Shown here: piece by piece, positions 1 to 6,200 of the stretch | Layout of the letters: every line of letters starts with the position of its first letter | Numbering within the stretch: the first letter of the stretch is position 1 | Program-made: the position numbers and the translations under genes | The notes under the pieces: model-generated | What the model saw: only the letters and a program-made list of their open reading frames with translations | What the model was told of the DNA's origin: nothing | The model's database searches: none | NCBI GenBank assembly: GCA_964565615.1 | Contig: CAZMFO010000005.1 | Coordinates: forward strand, 1-47,864 | DNA length: 47,864 bases | Direction of reading: 5' to 3' | Source of the DNA: HK-STAS-PATE-36 sp964565615 | GTDB taxonomy: Bacteria > Patescibacteriota > Saccharimonadia > Saccharimonadales > JAGQNJ01

Positions 1-164
1 ACAAACCTATTCTACAAGTTGGATGTGTCTACGATCTATTTGAGTATGGGCACTGTCTGTGGCGGTTCACTACATGAGCACTACTTCTTTACTTTTAATT
101 TTAGATAAATCTTCATCAGCAGACAGGTGTCTTAATTTCTGATACTACACCTCAGTAATTGCTG

Positions 165-170
165 TATAAT
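165..170 (+). promoter_or_regulatory. -10 box for the hydrolase gene
   Basis: A perfect TATAAT ends 7 nt before the ATG at 178. Transcription would start at or next to that ATG, so a leaderless mRNA is likely. The ATG at 172 lies too close to the box to be on the transcript. No good -35 is visible. Confidence 0.5.
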
Positions 171-177
171 TATGACC

Positions 178-741
178 ATGAAAAATGCAGTTCTCGTCCC
201 TGGTCGCCCCGACAAAGACCAGCATTACGATCCTAATCTGCCTAGTAACAGCCAAAACTATTGGTTTGCCTGGTTACAGCGCCAGTTGATTCTAAAAGAT
301 ATCCATACTGTATCTATTGAACCGCTGTTTCCGTTTCGGCCTCGTTACGACGAATGGAAGAAAGAGTTTGAACGATTCGATATCACACCTGAAACGATAC
401 TTGTAGGCCATAGTTGTGGTGGTGGTTTCTTGGTGCGTTGGCTCAGCGAAAACAAAGATAAAAAAGTTAGTAAAGTTGTTCTCGTTGCCCCATGGACTAA
501 TCCATTGAATTATGAAGTATCAGACACTGCAGATTTCTTTAATTTCACGATCGATCCCGATTTTCCATCGCGTACAGCCGGAACGACCGTATTCATATCA
601 AGCGACGATGAACCAAGCGTGATAAAGACGGTCGAGATTCTGAAAGAAGAGGTCAAAGACATAGAGTATCGGGAATATACTGATCGTGGGCATTTTAAGA
701 CCACGAAGTTTCCAGAGCTACTCGAGGAATGTAAGTCATAA
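178..741 (+). CDS. RBBP9/YdeN-family serine hydrolase (alpha/beta fold)
   Basis: A small cytosolic alpha/beta hydrolase of 187 aa, the usual size of the RBBP9/YdeN (DUF1057-type) family. The nucleophile elbow GHSCGG is visible near residue 80, and a late DRGHF supplies the probable catalytic histidine; an Asp in the SSDDEPS stretch is a candidate acid. There is no signal peptide or membrane segment. I chose the second ATG (178) because the TATAAT box at 165-170 leaves the first ATG (172) off the transcript. The gene stands alone and converges on the toxin-antitoxin pair. The family contains esterases and proteins of unclear activity, so the substrate cannot be named. Confidence 0.8.
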   Translation: MKNAVLVPGRPDKDQHYDPNLPSNSQNYWFAWLQRQLILKDIHTVSIEPLFPFRPRYDEWKKEFERFDITPETILVGHSCGGGFLVRWLSENKDKKVSKVVLVAPWTNPLNYEVSDTADFFNFTIDPDFPSRTAGTTVFISSDDEPSVIKTVEILKEEVKDIEYREYTDRGHFKTTKFPELLEECKS

Positions 742-881
742 ACATAAGTTCCATCGTTATTAAAGTACCCTGTTATGGCGACACAAATACAATGTTCACT
801 TGTTTGAAGCAATAGGCTACAAAGTAACTATAAGCAAGAGCACAAACAATTATTCCTTACAAAAATGTGTAAAATAACCTT

Positions 882-899
882 ATTATTCCTTTGAATAAT
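882..899. terminator. AT-rich hairpin between convergent genes
   Basis: ATTATTC and GAATAAT form a 7-bp stem around a 4-nt loop in the 215-bp gap between the convergent hydrolase and antitoxin genes. The place suits a terminator, but there is no clear T-tract on either strand. Nothing else is recognisable in this gap. Confidence 0.25.
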
Positions 900-956
900 G
901 TGTTGAGCTTATGCAGCAAGGAGTTTGTGCTATGAAGATAAAACACATGCAATCAA

Positions 957-1265
957 TTAGTGTAGCTTTATTTCGTTTTTATTCTCAGCAAAATCGTGCA
1001 ATAGCGCACCAAGGAGTGTCTGGTAGGGTATATTGTTGCGCTTTGCTTTGGCCTTAATCTTAATTAGATCGGCTTGCTTGACACGCAAAGTAATGGGCTT
1101 GCTGGTCTGTAACTCAATGTGGCGTTTTGCGGCTAACTCAGCCTGCTTTTTTACCTCTTCAAAATCCTTAATTGATTCAAATTCACCTCGCTCCAGAGAA
1201 GCTTCTAGAGCTTGCTCTCCCTCGTCCAAAACTAGGTTGGTATATGGGTCAAATGTATTACTCAT
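957..1265 (-). CDS. CopG/ribbon-helix-helix-type antitoxin
   Basis: A 102-aa protein with an acidic N-terminal half and a C-terminal segment of ribbon-helix-helix type: KPITLRVKQADL as the strand, then helices around KIKAKAKRNNIPYQTLLGAL. It is the second gene of a two-gene operon; its ATG overlaps the end of the toxin gene by 8 nt (ATGAGTAA), and AAGGAGAT just upstream is a good ribosome binding site. Toxin-first order is known for BrnTA- and HigBA-like systems. The expected role is to bind and neutralise the toxin and to repress the shared promoter at 1555-1582. The pairing rests on gene order and the fold-like pattern, not on a matched family. Confidence 0.7.
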   Translation of the reverse strand: MSNTFDPYTNLVLDEGEQALEASLERGEFESIKDFEEVKKQAELAAKRHIELQTSKPITLRVKQADLIKIKAKAKRNNIPYQTLLGALLHDFAENKNEIKLH

Positions 1266-1548
1266 AATTATCTCCTTGCATATATTTACGCCTTAAAACT
1301 CTACTGGGATATACTGTTTTTAAAAATATTTCTTTGGTTTGTGGGTTAACAACATACGGGACAGCATAGACATATGCACGAATGCGTACCACATATACTC
1401 GCTGATGAGAGTGCGCTTTATTCGGATGGGCAATATCGTCAAGTAAGTTACCGTCTTTGATAGCTAAGATAATCTCATCAAACCCAATACCTCGCACGGC
1501 TTTTAACAATTGATTCTTCTCTTCGTTAAAGGATATATCAAAAGCCAT
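1258..1548 (-). CDS. BrnT/RelE-superfamily-like toxin
   Basis: A 96-aa protein with the layout of small RelE-fold or BrnT toxins: an N-terminal helix region, then strands ending in RVYVVRIRAYVYAVPYVV, and a C-terminal basic motif KTVYPSRVLRRKY. Such toxins are usually ribosome-associated or free mRNA ribonucleases; catalysis here is inferred. The start is set at 1548 rather than the upstream ATG (1572), because a consensus promoter has its -10 box at 1555-1560, only 6 nt before this ATG; the upstream ATG lies inside the promoter. The 3' end overlaps the antitoxin start by 8 nt, so the pair is translationally coupled. Confidence 0.65.
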   Translation of the reverse strand: MAFDISFNEEKNQLLKAVRGIGFDEIILAIKDGNLLDDIAHPNKAHSHQRVYVVRIRAYVYAVPYVVNPQTKEIFLKTVYPSRVLRRKYMQGDNYE

Positions 1549-1554
1549 GCCTAT

Positions 1555-1582
1555 ATTATAGATAATGTACATCTATTGTCAA
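1555..1582 (-). promoter_or_regulatory. Sigma70-type promoter of the toxin-antitoxin operon
   Basis: Read on the minus strand: TTGACA (1577-1582), a 16-bp spacer, TATAAT (1555-1560), then 6 nt to the toxin ATG. Both hexamers match consensus perfectly. The mRNA should be leaderless or nearly so. Confidence 0.75.
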
Positions 1583-1591
1583 TACATAGAT
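1571..1591. promoter_or_regulatory. Inverted repeat over the -35 box (candidate operator)
   Basis: ATCTAT (1571-1576) and ATAGAT (1586-1591) form an inverted repeat with a 9-nt spacer that contains most of the -35 hexamer. Autorepression by the antitoxin or the toxin-antitoxin complex through such a site is usual for these modules; here it is inferred from position only. Confidence 0.4.
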
Positions 1592-1746
1592 ATTCTTACC
1601 TTCATTAGCATGGATGCGATTGTCAGTATGTCAAACTACCTTATTCTGCAACACCTTGTCTCTGTCCAGCGAAGCTGGCAAGAGGCTAGCAGCACCAACA
1701 AATAATACGATGCGTAAACGAATGTTAGGTCTTCATAGGTACCTTT

Positions 1747-1837
1747 GTCTGATCGATAAGTTCACTATGACACTGTTGGTAATTGCGGACTTTTCGCAAA
1801 AAAAACTACTACGACTAATGTCATAGTGTCGACAGAC
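1747..1837. repeat. Nested inverted repeat, possible structured RNA or element relic
   Basis: GTCTG (1747-1751) plus CACTATGACA (1763-1772) are mirrored by TGTCATAGTG (1819-1828) plus CAGAC (1833-1837). The outer arms are unequally spaced (11 and 4 nt). Inside lies a small hairpin, TTGCG/CGCAA with a 7-nt loop, followed on the plus strand by a run of A. It matches no RNA family that I recognise. Confidence 0.45.
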
Positions 1838-1982
1838 TAACGATGCATTCTTGCCATGCGACCGGTAATAGTCCCCAAGACAAATATTGCTTAGCTTCTT
1901 TGTTTAAACTAACAGTTGGTTTAATACTTCCCTGTTTGGGCACTAATACTCCAATACGGGTTTGTGTGCCTATATATCTCAT
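1821..1982 (-). CDS. Possible small protein of 53 aa, unknown function
   Basis: An open frame beginning MRYIGTQTRIGVLVPKQ and ending in IVSLSTL. The ATG follows a purine-rich GGAAAGAG ribosome-binding-like stretch, and TAGAAT or TACAAT further upstream could be a -10. The composition is protein-like (balanced residues, Trp at two positions) in a stretch with no competing gene. Its last codons overlap the right arm of the inverted repeat at 1819-1837. I recognise no family; it could be a real orphan gene, the remnant of a longer gene, or chance. Confidence 0.35.
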   Translation of the reverse strand: MRYIGTQTRIGVLVPKQGSIKPTVSLNKEAKQYLSWGLLPVAWQECIVSLSTL

Positions 1983-2088
1983 ATGCTCTCTTTCCAGATA
2001 CTTAATTGTATTCTAGAAGTGGCGCTTATCTATCTGAACCTGAGCATGCATGTTAAAATAATAAAGCAAAACGGAGACACAGAACTAT

Positions 2089-2940
2089 ATGAAAGGCATT
2101 ATTTTAGCAGGTGGTAGCGGAACGCGACTGCATCCAATTACGCAAGGTATTAGCAAACAACTTATACCAATTTACGATAAGCCAATGATTTATTATCCTT
2201 TATCCACCCTAATAATGGCGGGCATTAAAGATATTTTGATCATCACCACCCCTCACGATCAAGATCAGTTTAAACGCTTGCTTGGGGATGGATCTAACTG
2301 GGGAATTAATCTAGAATACGCCGTGCAACCATCTCCTGATGGCCTAGCTCAGGCCTTTATTATTGGCGAGTATTTTATTGGCAACGACAAAGTAGCTCTT
2401 GTGCTTGGAGATAACATATTTCATGGTGCAAAGCTAGACGAATCACTCAAAAATTGCACCGATCCAGACGGAGGTATCATTTTTGCCTATCAAGTCTCTG
2501 ACCCTGAACGCTATGGAGTTGTTGAGTTCAATGCGAATATGCAAGCTAAATCTATTGAAGAAAAGCCAACCAATCCAAAAAGCAACTACGCCGTTGTTGG
2601 TTTATATTTTTACGATAATAACGTGGTCGAGATTGCCAAAAGCATCAAACCTAGTACACGTGGTGAGCTAGAGATTACCTCTGTTAACGAAGAATACTTA
2701 AAACTTGGGAGGCTTAAAGTTACTACTCTTGATGATGGCGATGTCTGGCTAGATACTGGGACGATAAACAGCCTCAGCGATGCAACCGATTATGTACGAG
2801 TCCTCCAAAACCGAACCGGGCAAATAATTGGCAGTCCAGAAGAAATCGCCCACAAGCAAGGCTTTATTACTAGTGAGCAACTCCAAAAACTAGCAGAACC
2901 CCTCAAAAAATCCGGCTACGGCAAATACTTACAAATCTAG
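2089..2940 (+). CDS. rmlA: Glucose-1-phosphate thymidylyltransferase
   Basis: RmlA (RfbA) makes dTDP-glucose from dTTP and glucose 1-phosphate, the entry step to dTDP-L-rhamnose and other dTDP-sugars, in the cytosol. At 283 aa it is full length. The nucleotidyltransferase signature GGSGTRLHP is near residue 8, followed by KQLIPIYDKPMIYYPL, and the metal/sugar site LGDNIFHG lies near residue 108; EKP and the late DVWLDTGT are also typical. rmlB, rmlC and rmlD are not in the window, so the rest of the pathway must be elsewhere or another dTDP-sugar is made. The gene begins the glycan region and fits the rhamnosyltransferase-like enzymes at 16076-19238. Confidence 0.93.
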   Translation: MKGIILAGGSGTRLHPITQGISKQLIPIYDKPMIYYPLSTLIMAGIKDILIITTPHDQDQFKRLLGDGSNWGINLEYAVQPSPDGLAQAFIIGEYFIGNDKVALVLGDNIFHGAKLDESLKNCTDPDGGIIFAYQVSDPERYGVVEFNANMQAKSIEEKPTNPKSNYAVVGLYFYDNNVVEIAKSIKPSTRGELEITSVNEEYLKLGRLKVTTLDDGDVWLDTGTINSLSDATDYVRVLQNRTGQIIGSPEEIAHKQGFITSEQLQKLAEPLKKSGYGKYLQI

Positions 2941-2997
2941 TAACTCAACCAATAATCAAACCATCTGCTAAAAATATAAACTGTCGAATTCTCAATG

Positions 2998-3003
2998 TAT
3001 AAT
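2998..3003 (+). promoter_or_regulatory. -10 box before the membrane protein gene
   Basis: TATAAT preceded directly by TG ends 10 nt before the GTG at 3014. This supports the GTG as the start of a leaderless message. Confidence 0.45.
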
Positions 3004-3013
3004 TGTAAAAGAA

Positions 3014-4336
3014 GTGAGAAGCATACAGCACACTAAAAAGGACACCTTAACTAGTACATTAAGTGCTCAACCGTTCTTTTATGTCTTGATATCAGGGTTA
3101 ATTTACACAATTAGAGCATGGGAATATATTGCCAAACCACAACTCTATGCCGAAGACGGTGCTGTTTGGTTAACGGATGGATTTAATCTTGGCATAAAAT
3201 CACTATTTATACCCTTAAATGGTTTTTCTCACTTGTTTGAAAGACTATTTGGTTTACTAATAGCGCAACTCCCCCTGCTTTGGGCGCCATTCTTATTCAA
3301 CATTACGGCATTTTTTATCTTCTGTTTAATGGTTTACTATCTCTATTCGGCCAGAACCAAGATATTAACCTCCACCTTCGAACGGCTATTTATGCTAGTT
3401 TCGTTATGCTTAATTGCTAATGTCGATGAGTTATTTTTTAACTTTTCTAACTCTGTATTCTTGCTGGGCATAATTGGAGTTTTATTGATTGTTGCCAAAA
3501 AATCAAAAAATAAATACATCAATGTTCTAGAAAAATCTCTATTTATCATAACCTGCCTGACCTTGCCTTTTGCGTGGATATATTTAGTGATCCTACTGCT
3601 AGATTGGCTCGTGTTGCATAAAAGACAGCTCTTCTTCTTAATGTCGGCGATCCTTGGGTCTATTGTGCAACTAATAATCTATCTTGGATCAGAAACAACC
3701 AGATCCCCTGTTACCCTAGTATCTATGCTTACAAAGCATATCGTTCTCGAGATTTATAATCAGATTATTATTCCTGCACTACTTTTTGCAAGAATTGATA
3801 TCAATACCGAGCTTCCCATCTCCTTAAAACGACTGTTGTTTACCTTTATTCTGTTTGTTTGTTTGTTTGTACTAACAATTATTGTATTTAAAAAATCTAA
3901 CCGACAAACCAAGCTCCTCTTGCTGTTCATAGCAGGTATGACTTTTGCATCACTAAAGAGCCCTTTTATAGTTGGGTCATCTGCGCTTGATGCGATTAAA
4001 TATATGGCTACATCACAATTTGGCGACCGCTATTTTATTTTTGGCATACTTGGTATGTCTATTGCTTTAGCCAAATTTGGTAGCATCTACTTATCTAAGC
4101 GAATCGGCCATTTTGCTCTCGTAATATTTACAACAATAGGCGCACTCTCTTCAATAAAGCATAACACCTTTGTTGTTAACAAAAACTTTGCAGACTATAC
4201 AAATGACTATTCCAACGGAATTAAGCAAATGAAAAACGTCGATTTATCAATACAAGACGTAATAATACCCGTCAATCCTGGTGGTTCATGGGTTATAAGG
4301 TTTAGCAAAACCAATCCAGACAGTCAAATCTATTAA
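3014..4336 (+). CDS. Multi-spanning membrane protein, possibly GT-C-like
   Basis: A 440-aa protein starting with GTG, with about ten hydrophobic segments and short charged loops. I do not recognise the family. After the first hydrophobic segment comes a loop with KPQLYAEDGAVW; an acidic pair in the first outer loop is a feature of GT-C fold glycosyltransferases that use polyprenyl-phosphate sugars. The C-terminal 90 residues are a soluble tail. It converges on the GtrA-like gene with a 4-nt 3' overlap, and a polyprenyl-phosphate-mannose-synthase-like gene lies just beyond. That trio (donor synthase, flippase, transferase) suggests lipid-linked sugar transfer outside the membrane. The GT-C reading is inference. 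Confidence 0.7.
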   Translation: MRSIQHTKKDTLTSTLSAQPFFYVLISGLIYTIRAWEYIAKPQLYAEDGAVWLTDGFNLGIKSLFIPLNGFSHLFERLFGLLIAQLPLLWAPFLFNITAFFIFCLMVYYLYSARTKILTSTFERLFMLVSLCLIANVDELFFNFSNSVFLLGIIGVLLIVAKKSKNKYINVLEKSLFIITCLTLPFAWIYLVILLLDWLVLHKRQLFFLMSAILGSIVQLIIYLGSETTRSPVTLVSMLTKHIVLEIYNQIIIPALLFARIDINTELPISLKRLLFTFILFVCLFVLTIIVFKKSNRQTKLLLLFIAGMTFASLKSPFIVGSSALDAIKYMATSQFGDRYFIFGILGMSIALAKFGSIYLSKRIGHFALVIFTTIGALSSIKHNTFVVNKNFADYTNDYSNGIKQMKNVDLSIQDVIIPVNPGGSWVIRFSKTNPDSQIY

Positions 4337-4818
4337 TTAACCAAATCGGTGTCTGAATGATCTGATTCTTTAAATACAACTTTAGAGTAAAGTGCAAAGT
4401 TCCAAAACATACCCGCCAATACAGCTGTAGCCTTTGCTAAGTTAACGGCTATTTGATGTTGATAGTCTATCCATCTGCTATTTAAAGCCGTTTGGGTCAA
4501 TCTATCCATAAGCTCAGAATAAAGAGGGGTGGTAATGGCGATTATCGCTGTTTGCACCACCACAATACTTGCACCCGTTACAATAAAAAACTTAACAAAC
4601 GATCTTACAGACGGTGATTTATGGTGCTTAAATACAAAATGATGGTTTAAATAATAAGAGACAATCACGCCAAAACAAACAGATATTACATTAGCTACCA
4701 ATACCGGAAATCGCACTATAAATGCCAAAATATTAAGAATCAAAAAATCTAATGTGGTGTTAAACACCCCTACACAAACAAATCTCACAAACTTAACGTT
4801 TAACAATCTACGCATCAT
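4333..4818 (-). CDS. GtrA-family membrane protein
   Basis: A 161-aa protein with four membrane segments and the GtrA pattern: basic N-terminus RRLLNVKFVRFVCVG, then NTTLDFLILN, and YYLNHHFVFKH after the second segment. GtrA proteins are thought to move or present undecaprenyl-phosphate sugars across the membrane for surface glycan decoration. I chose the ATG at 4818, not the frame's first ATG at 4839, because TATACT at 4828-4833 is 9 nt upstream and would remove the earlier start. It is divergent from, and probably works with, the synthase gene at 4858. Confidence 0.85.
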   Translation of the reverse strand: MMRRLLNVKFVRFVCVGVFNTTLDFLILNILAFIVRFPVLVANVISVCFGVIVSYYLNHHFVFKHHKSPSVRSFVKFFIVTGASIVVVQTAIIAITTPLYSELMDRLTQTALNSRWIDYQHQIAVNLAKATAVLAGMFWNFALYSKVVFKESDHSDTDLVN

Positions 4819-4827
4819 TACTAATAA

Positions 4828-4849
4828 AGTATAGTACATCTGCTAAACT
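4828..4849. promoter_or_regulatory. Divergent -10 boxes between gtrA-like and GT2 genes
   Basis: Minus strand: TATACT (4828-4833), 9 nt before the gtrA-like ATG at 4818. Plus strand: TAAACT (4844-4849), 8 nt before the ATG at 4858. The whole divergent control region fits in 39 bp, so the -35 elements must overlap the opposite promoter and both mRNAs would be leaderless. Confidence 0.5.
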
Positions 4850-4857
4850 AGATAGTT

Positions 4858-5592
4858 ATGAGACTTGGAATATCTATACCTACATACAATGAGTCAAAAA
4901 ATATCGTCAAACTGCTACAGGCTATCAAAGATATTGCTTCCACACTAAGTAACGTTAATGTAACTGTTGTGATTGTAGACGACAGCTCCCCTGATAATAC
5001 TGGCAAAATTGTTGCTGACTTTGCAAAAACCAGCAATACAAATAGATTTCAAGTAGTCTTGCTCAATCGCCACACTAAAGACGGTTTTGGAAAGGCTTGT
5101 ATTGCAGGGTTTAACAAATTAATCAAATTGGGTGTTGATTCTGTCTTGCAAATGGATGCTGATTTGTCGCACAATCCAAAATATATCCCAAAGCTACTTA
5201 ATAAGGCAAAGACAGGTGCCGACTTTGTTGTAGCATCTAGATACATTACAGGTGGGGGCACTCCAGACTGGCCATTGCATCGAAAACTACTAAGTAAGTA
5301 TGGCAATTATTATGCAAGGCTTATACTAAACAACAAAATTACCGACTATACTGGAGGCTACAATCTGTATAGCAATCAATTATTAAAGAAAATTAACCTA
5401 AATCGTATTTCCTCAACAGGCTATGGCTTTTTAATAGAGTTAAAGTATAAAGCGCTCCAAAATAGTCTTTCAATGGCCGAGGTACCACTAGTATTCCACG
5501 ACCGAAAACACGGTAAATCTAAGATACCCAAGAGCACTTTATTTAAAAACCTTTTATTGGTGCCTAAATTACGACTTACAAAAAGTTTGTAA
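4858..5592 (+). CDS. Polyprenyl-phosphate mannose synthase-like GT2
   Basis: A 244-aa family 2 glycosyltransferase of the dolichol/polyprenyl monophosphomannose synthase type. It has the N-terminal ISIPTYNESKNI, VDDSSPDNTG, then the metal-binding QMDADLSHNP near residue 100, and FHDRKHGKSKIP near the end, which is characteristic of DPM1-like enzymes. It has no C-terminal membrane domain, so membrane attachment would need a partner; the divergent GtrA-like protein is the obvious candidate. The product would be a polyprenyl-phosphate hexose used by a GT-C transferase outside the cell. The sugar (mannose or glucose) cannot be read from sequence. Confidence 0.87.
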   Translation: MRLGISIPTYNESKNIVKLLQAIKDIASTLSNVNVTVVIVDDSSPDNTGKIVADFAKTSNTNRFQVVLLNRHTKDGFGKACIAGFNKLIKLGVDSVLQMDADLSHNPKYIPKLLNKAKTGADFVVASRYITGGGTPDWPLHRKLLSKYGNYYARLILNNKITDYTGGYNLYSNQLLKKINLNRISSTGYGFLIELKYKALQNSLSMAEVPLVFHDRKHGKSKIPKSTLFKNLLLVPKLRLTKSL

Positions 5593-5648
5593 CAGTTATA
5601 CTGCTTGTGGTATTATGATAATACTAATAACTAATACTACGGATAGTT

Positions 5649-6200
5649 ATGTCAGCACAAAAATATAAAGTCAGCAACAGTAATAAAACCAAATCTAAAA
5701 AAACACTGATTATTGTCTTAGTTATCATAATTTTGGCAAGCGTTGGGGGATACTTTTATTTTAAAAAAGAACAGCAAAATAATAGCGTTAAAGATAATGC
5801 TCAAACCTCTTCTGCAAAAACCGACATCATAAATCAAGACAAAAATACCACTATCGACCCTTCCGATCCTAGTAAACCTACTGATAAAGTTAGCGACACA
5901 ACATCCGACCAAGTACCGGTGTCTACTACGACATCTATAAAGATTACCTCGGTTAGTCAATCTGGTGGGCGGGTAGTGGCTGTGGCTGAGACCACTGGTG
6001 AATCTAGTGGTAAATGTGTGTTTTCGTTTACTACGCCGGATGACAAACCAGTAGTCAAAGAGGTAACAGCAACCAACAATAAATGCGAGGTTAACATACC
6101 AGAGGTAGAGTTTACCAAGATAGGATCGTGGAGTCTAAATGTTTCTTACTATGCAGGAGATAAAAAAGCCGAGGATACTCGTGATGTTACGATTAATTAA
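5649..6200 (+). CDS. Membrane-anchored exported protein with Ig-like domain
   Basis: A 183-aa protein with a basic N-terminus, one membrane anchor (about residues 24-38), a low-complexity Ser/Thr/Asp linker (about 40-95), and a C-terminal beta-rich domain of about 85 aa with two cysteines (GKCVFSF and NNKCEVN) that could pair outside the cell. The linker and fold resemble a stalk with an immunoglobulin-like domain. No enzyme motif is seen. The following gene starts inside its last codons (17-nt overlap), so the two are coupled and may form a surface pair. Confidence 0.65.
   Translation: MSAQKYKVSNSNKTKSKKTLIIVLVIIILASVGGYFYFKKEQQNNSVKDNAQTSSAKTDIINQDKNTTIDPSDPSKPTDKVSDTTSDQVPVSTTTSIKITSVSQSGGRVVAVAETTGESSGKCVFSFTTPDDKPVVKEVTATNNKCEVNIPEVEFTKIGSWSLNVSYYAGDKKAEDTRDVTIN

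Larger units (their letters stand above)
1592..2088. other. Gene-poor stretch between the TA module and rmlA
   Basis: About 500 bp without a confident gene. It holds a nested inverted repeat (1747-1837) and a possible 53-aa gene on the minus strand (1821-1982). The plus-strand frame 1614-1826 has no start signal and no protein-like pattern. Before rmlA there is a TAAAAT-like -10 at about 2051 and a GGAG ribosome binding site. Confidence 0.5.

Noticed and set aside
932..1060. Short plus-strand frame after AAGGAG, starting MKIKHMQSISV
   Set aside because: It has a good ribosome binding site but lies mostly antisense to the antitoxin gene and ends early; most likely a shadow.
1773..1818. Inner hairpin of the inverted repeat as a rho-independent terminator
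   Set aside because: The hairpin is followed by A on the plus strand; the T-run on the minus strand precedes the hairpin, so neither strand fits.
1614..1826. 70-aa open frame on the plus strand
   Set aside because: No ribosome binding site or promoter close by, composition not protein-like, and it overlaps the inverted repeat and the better minus-strand frame.
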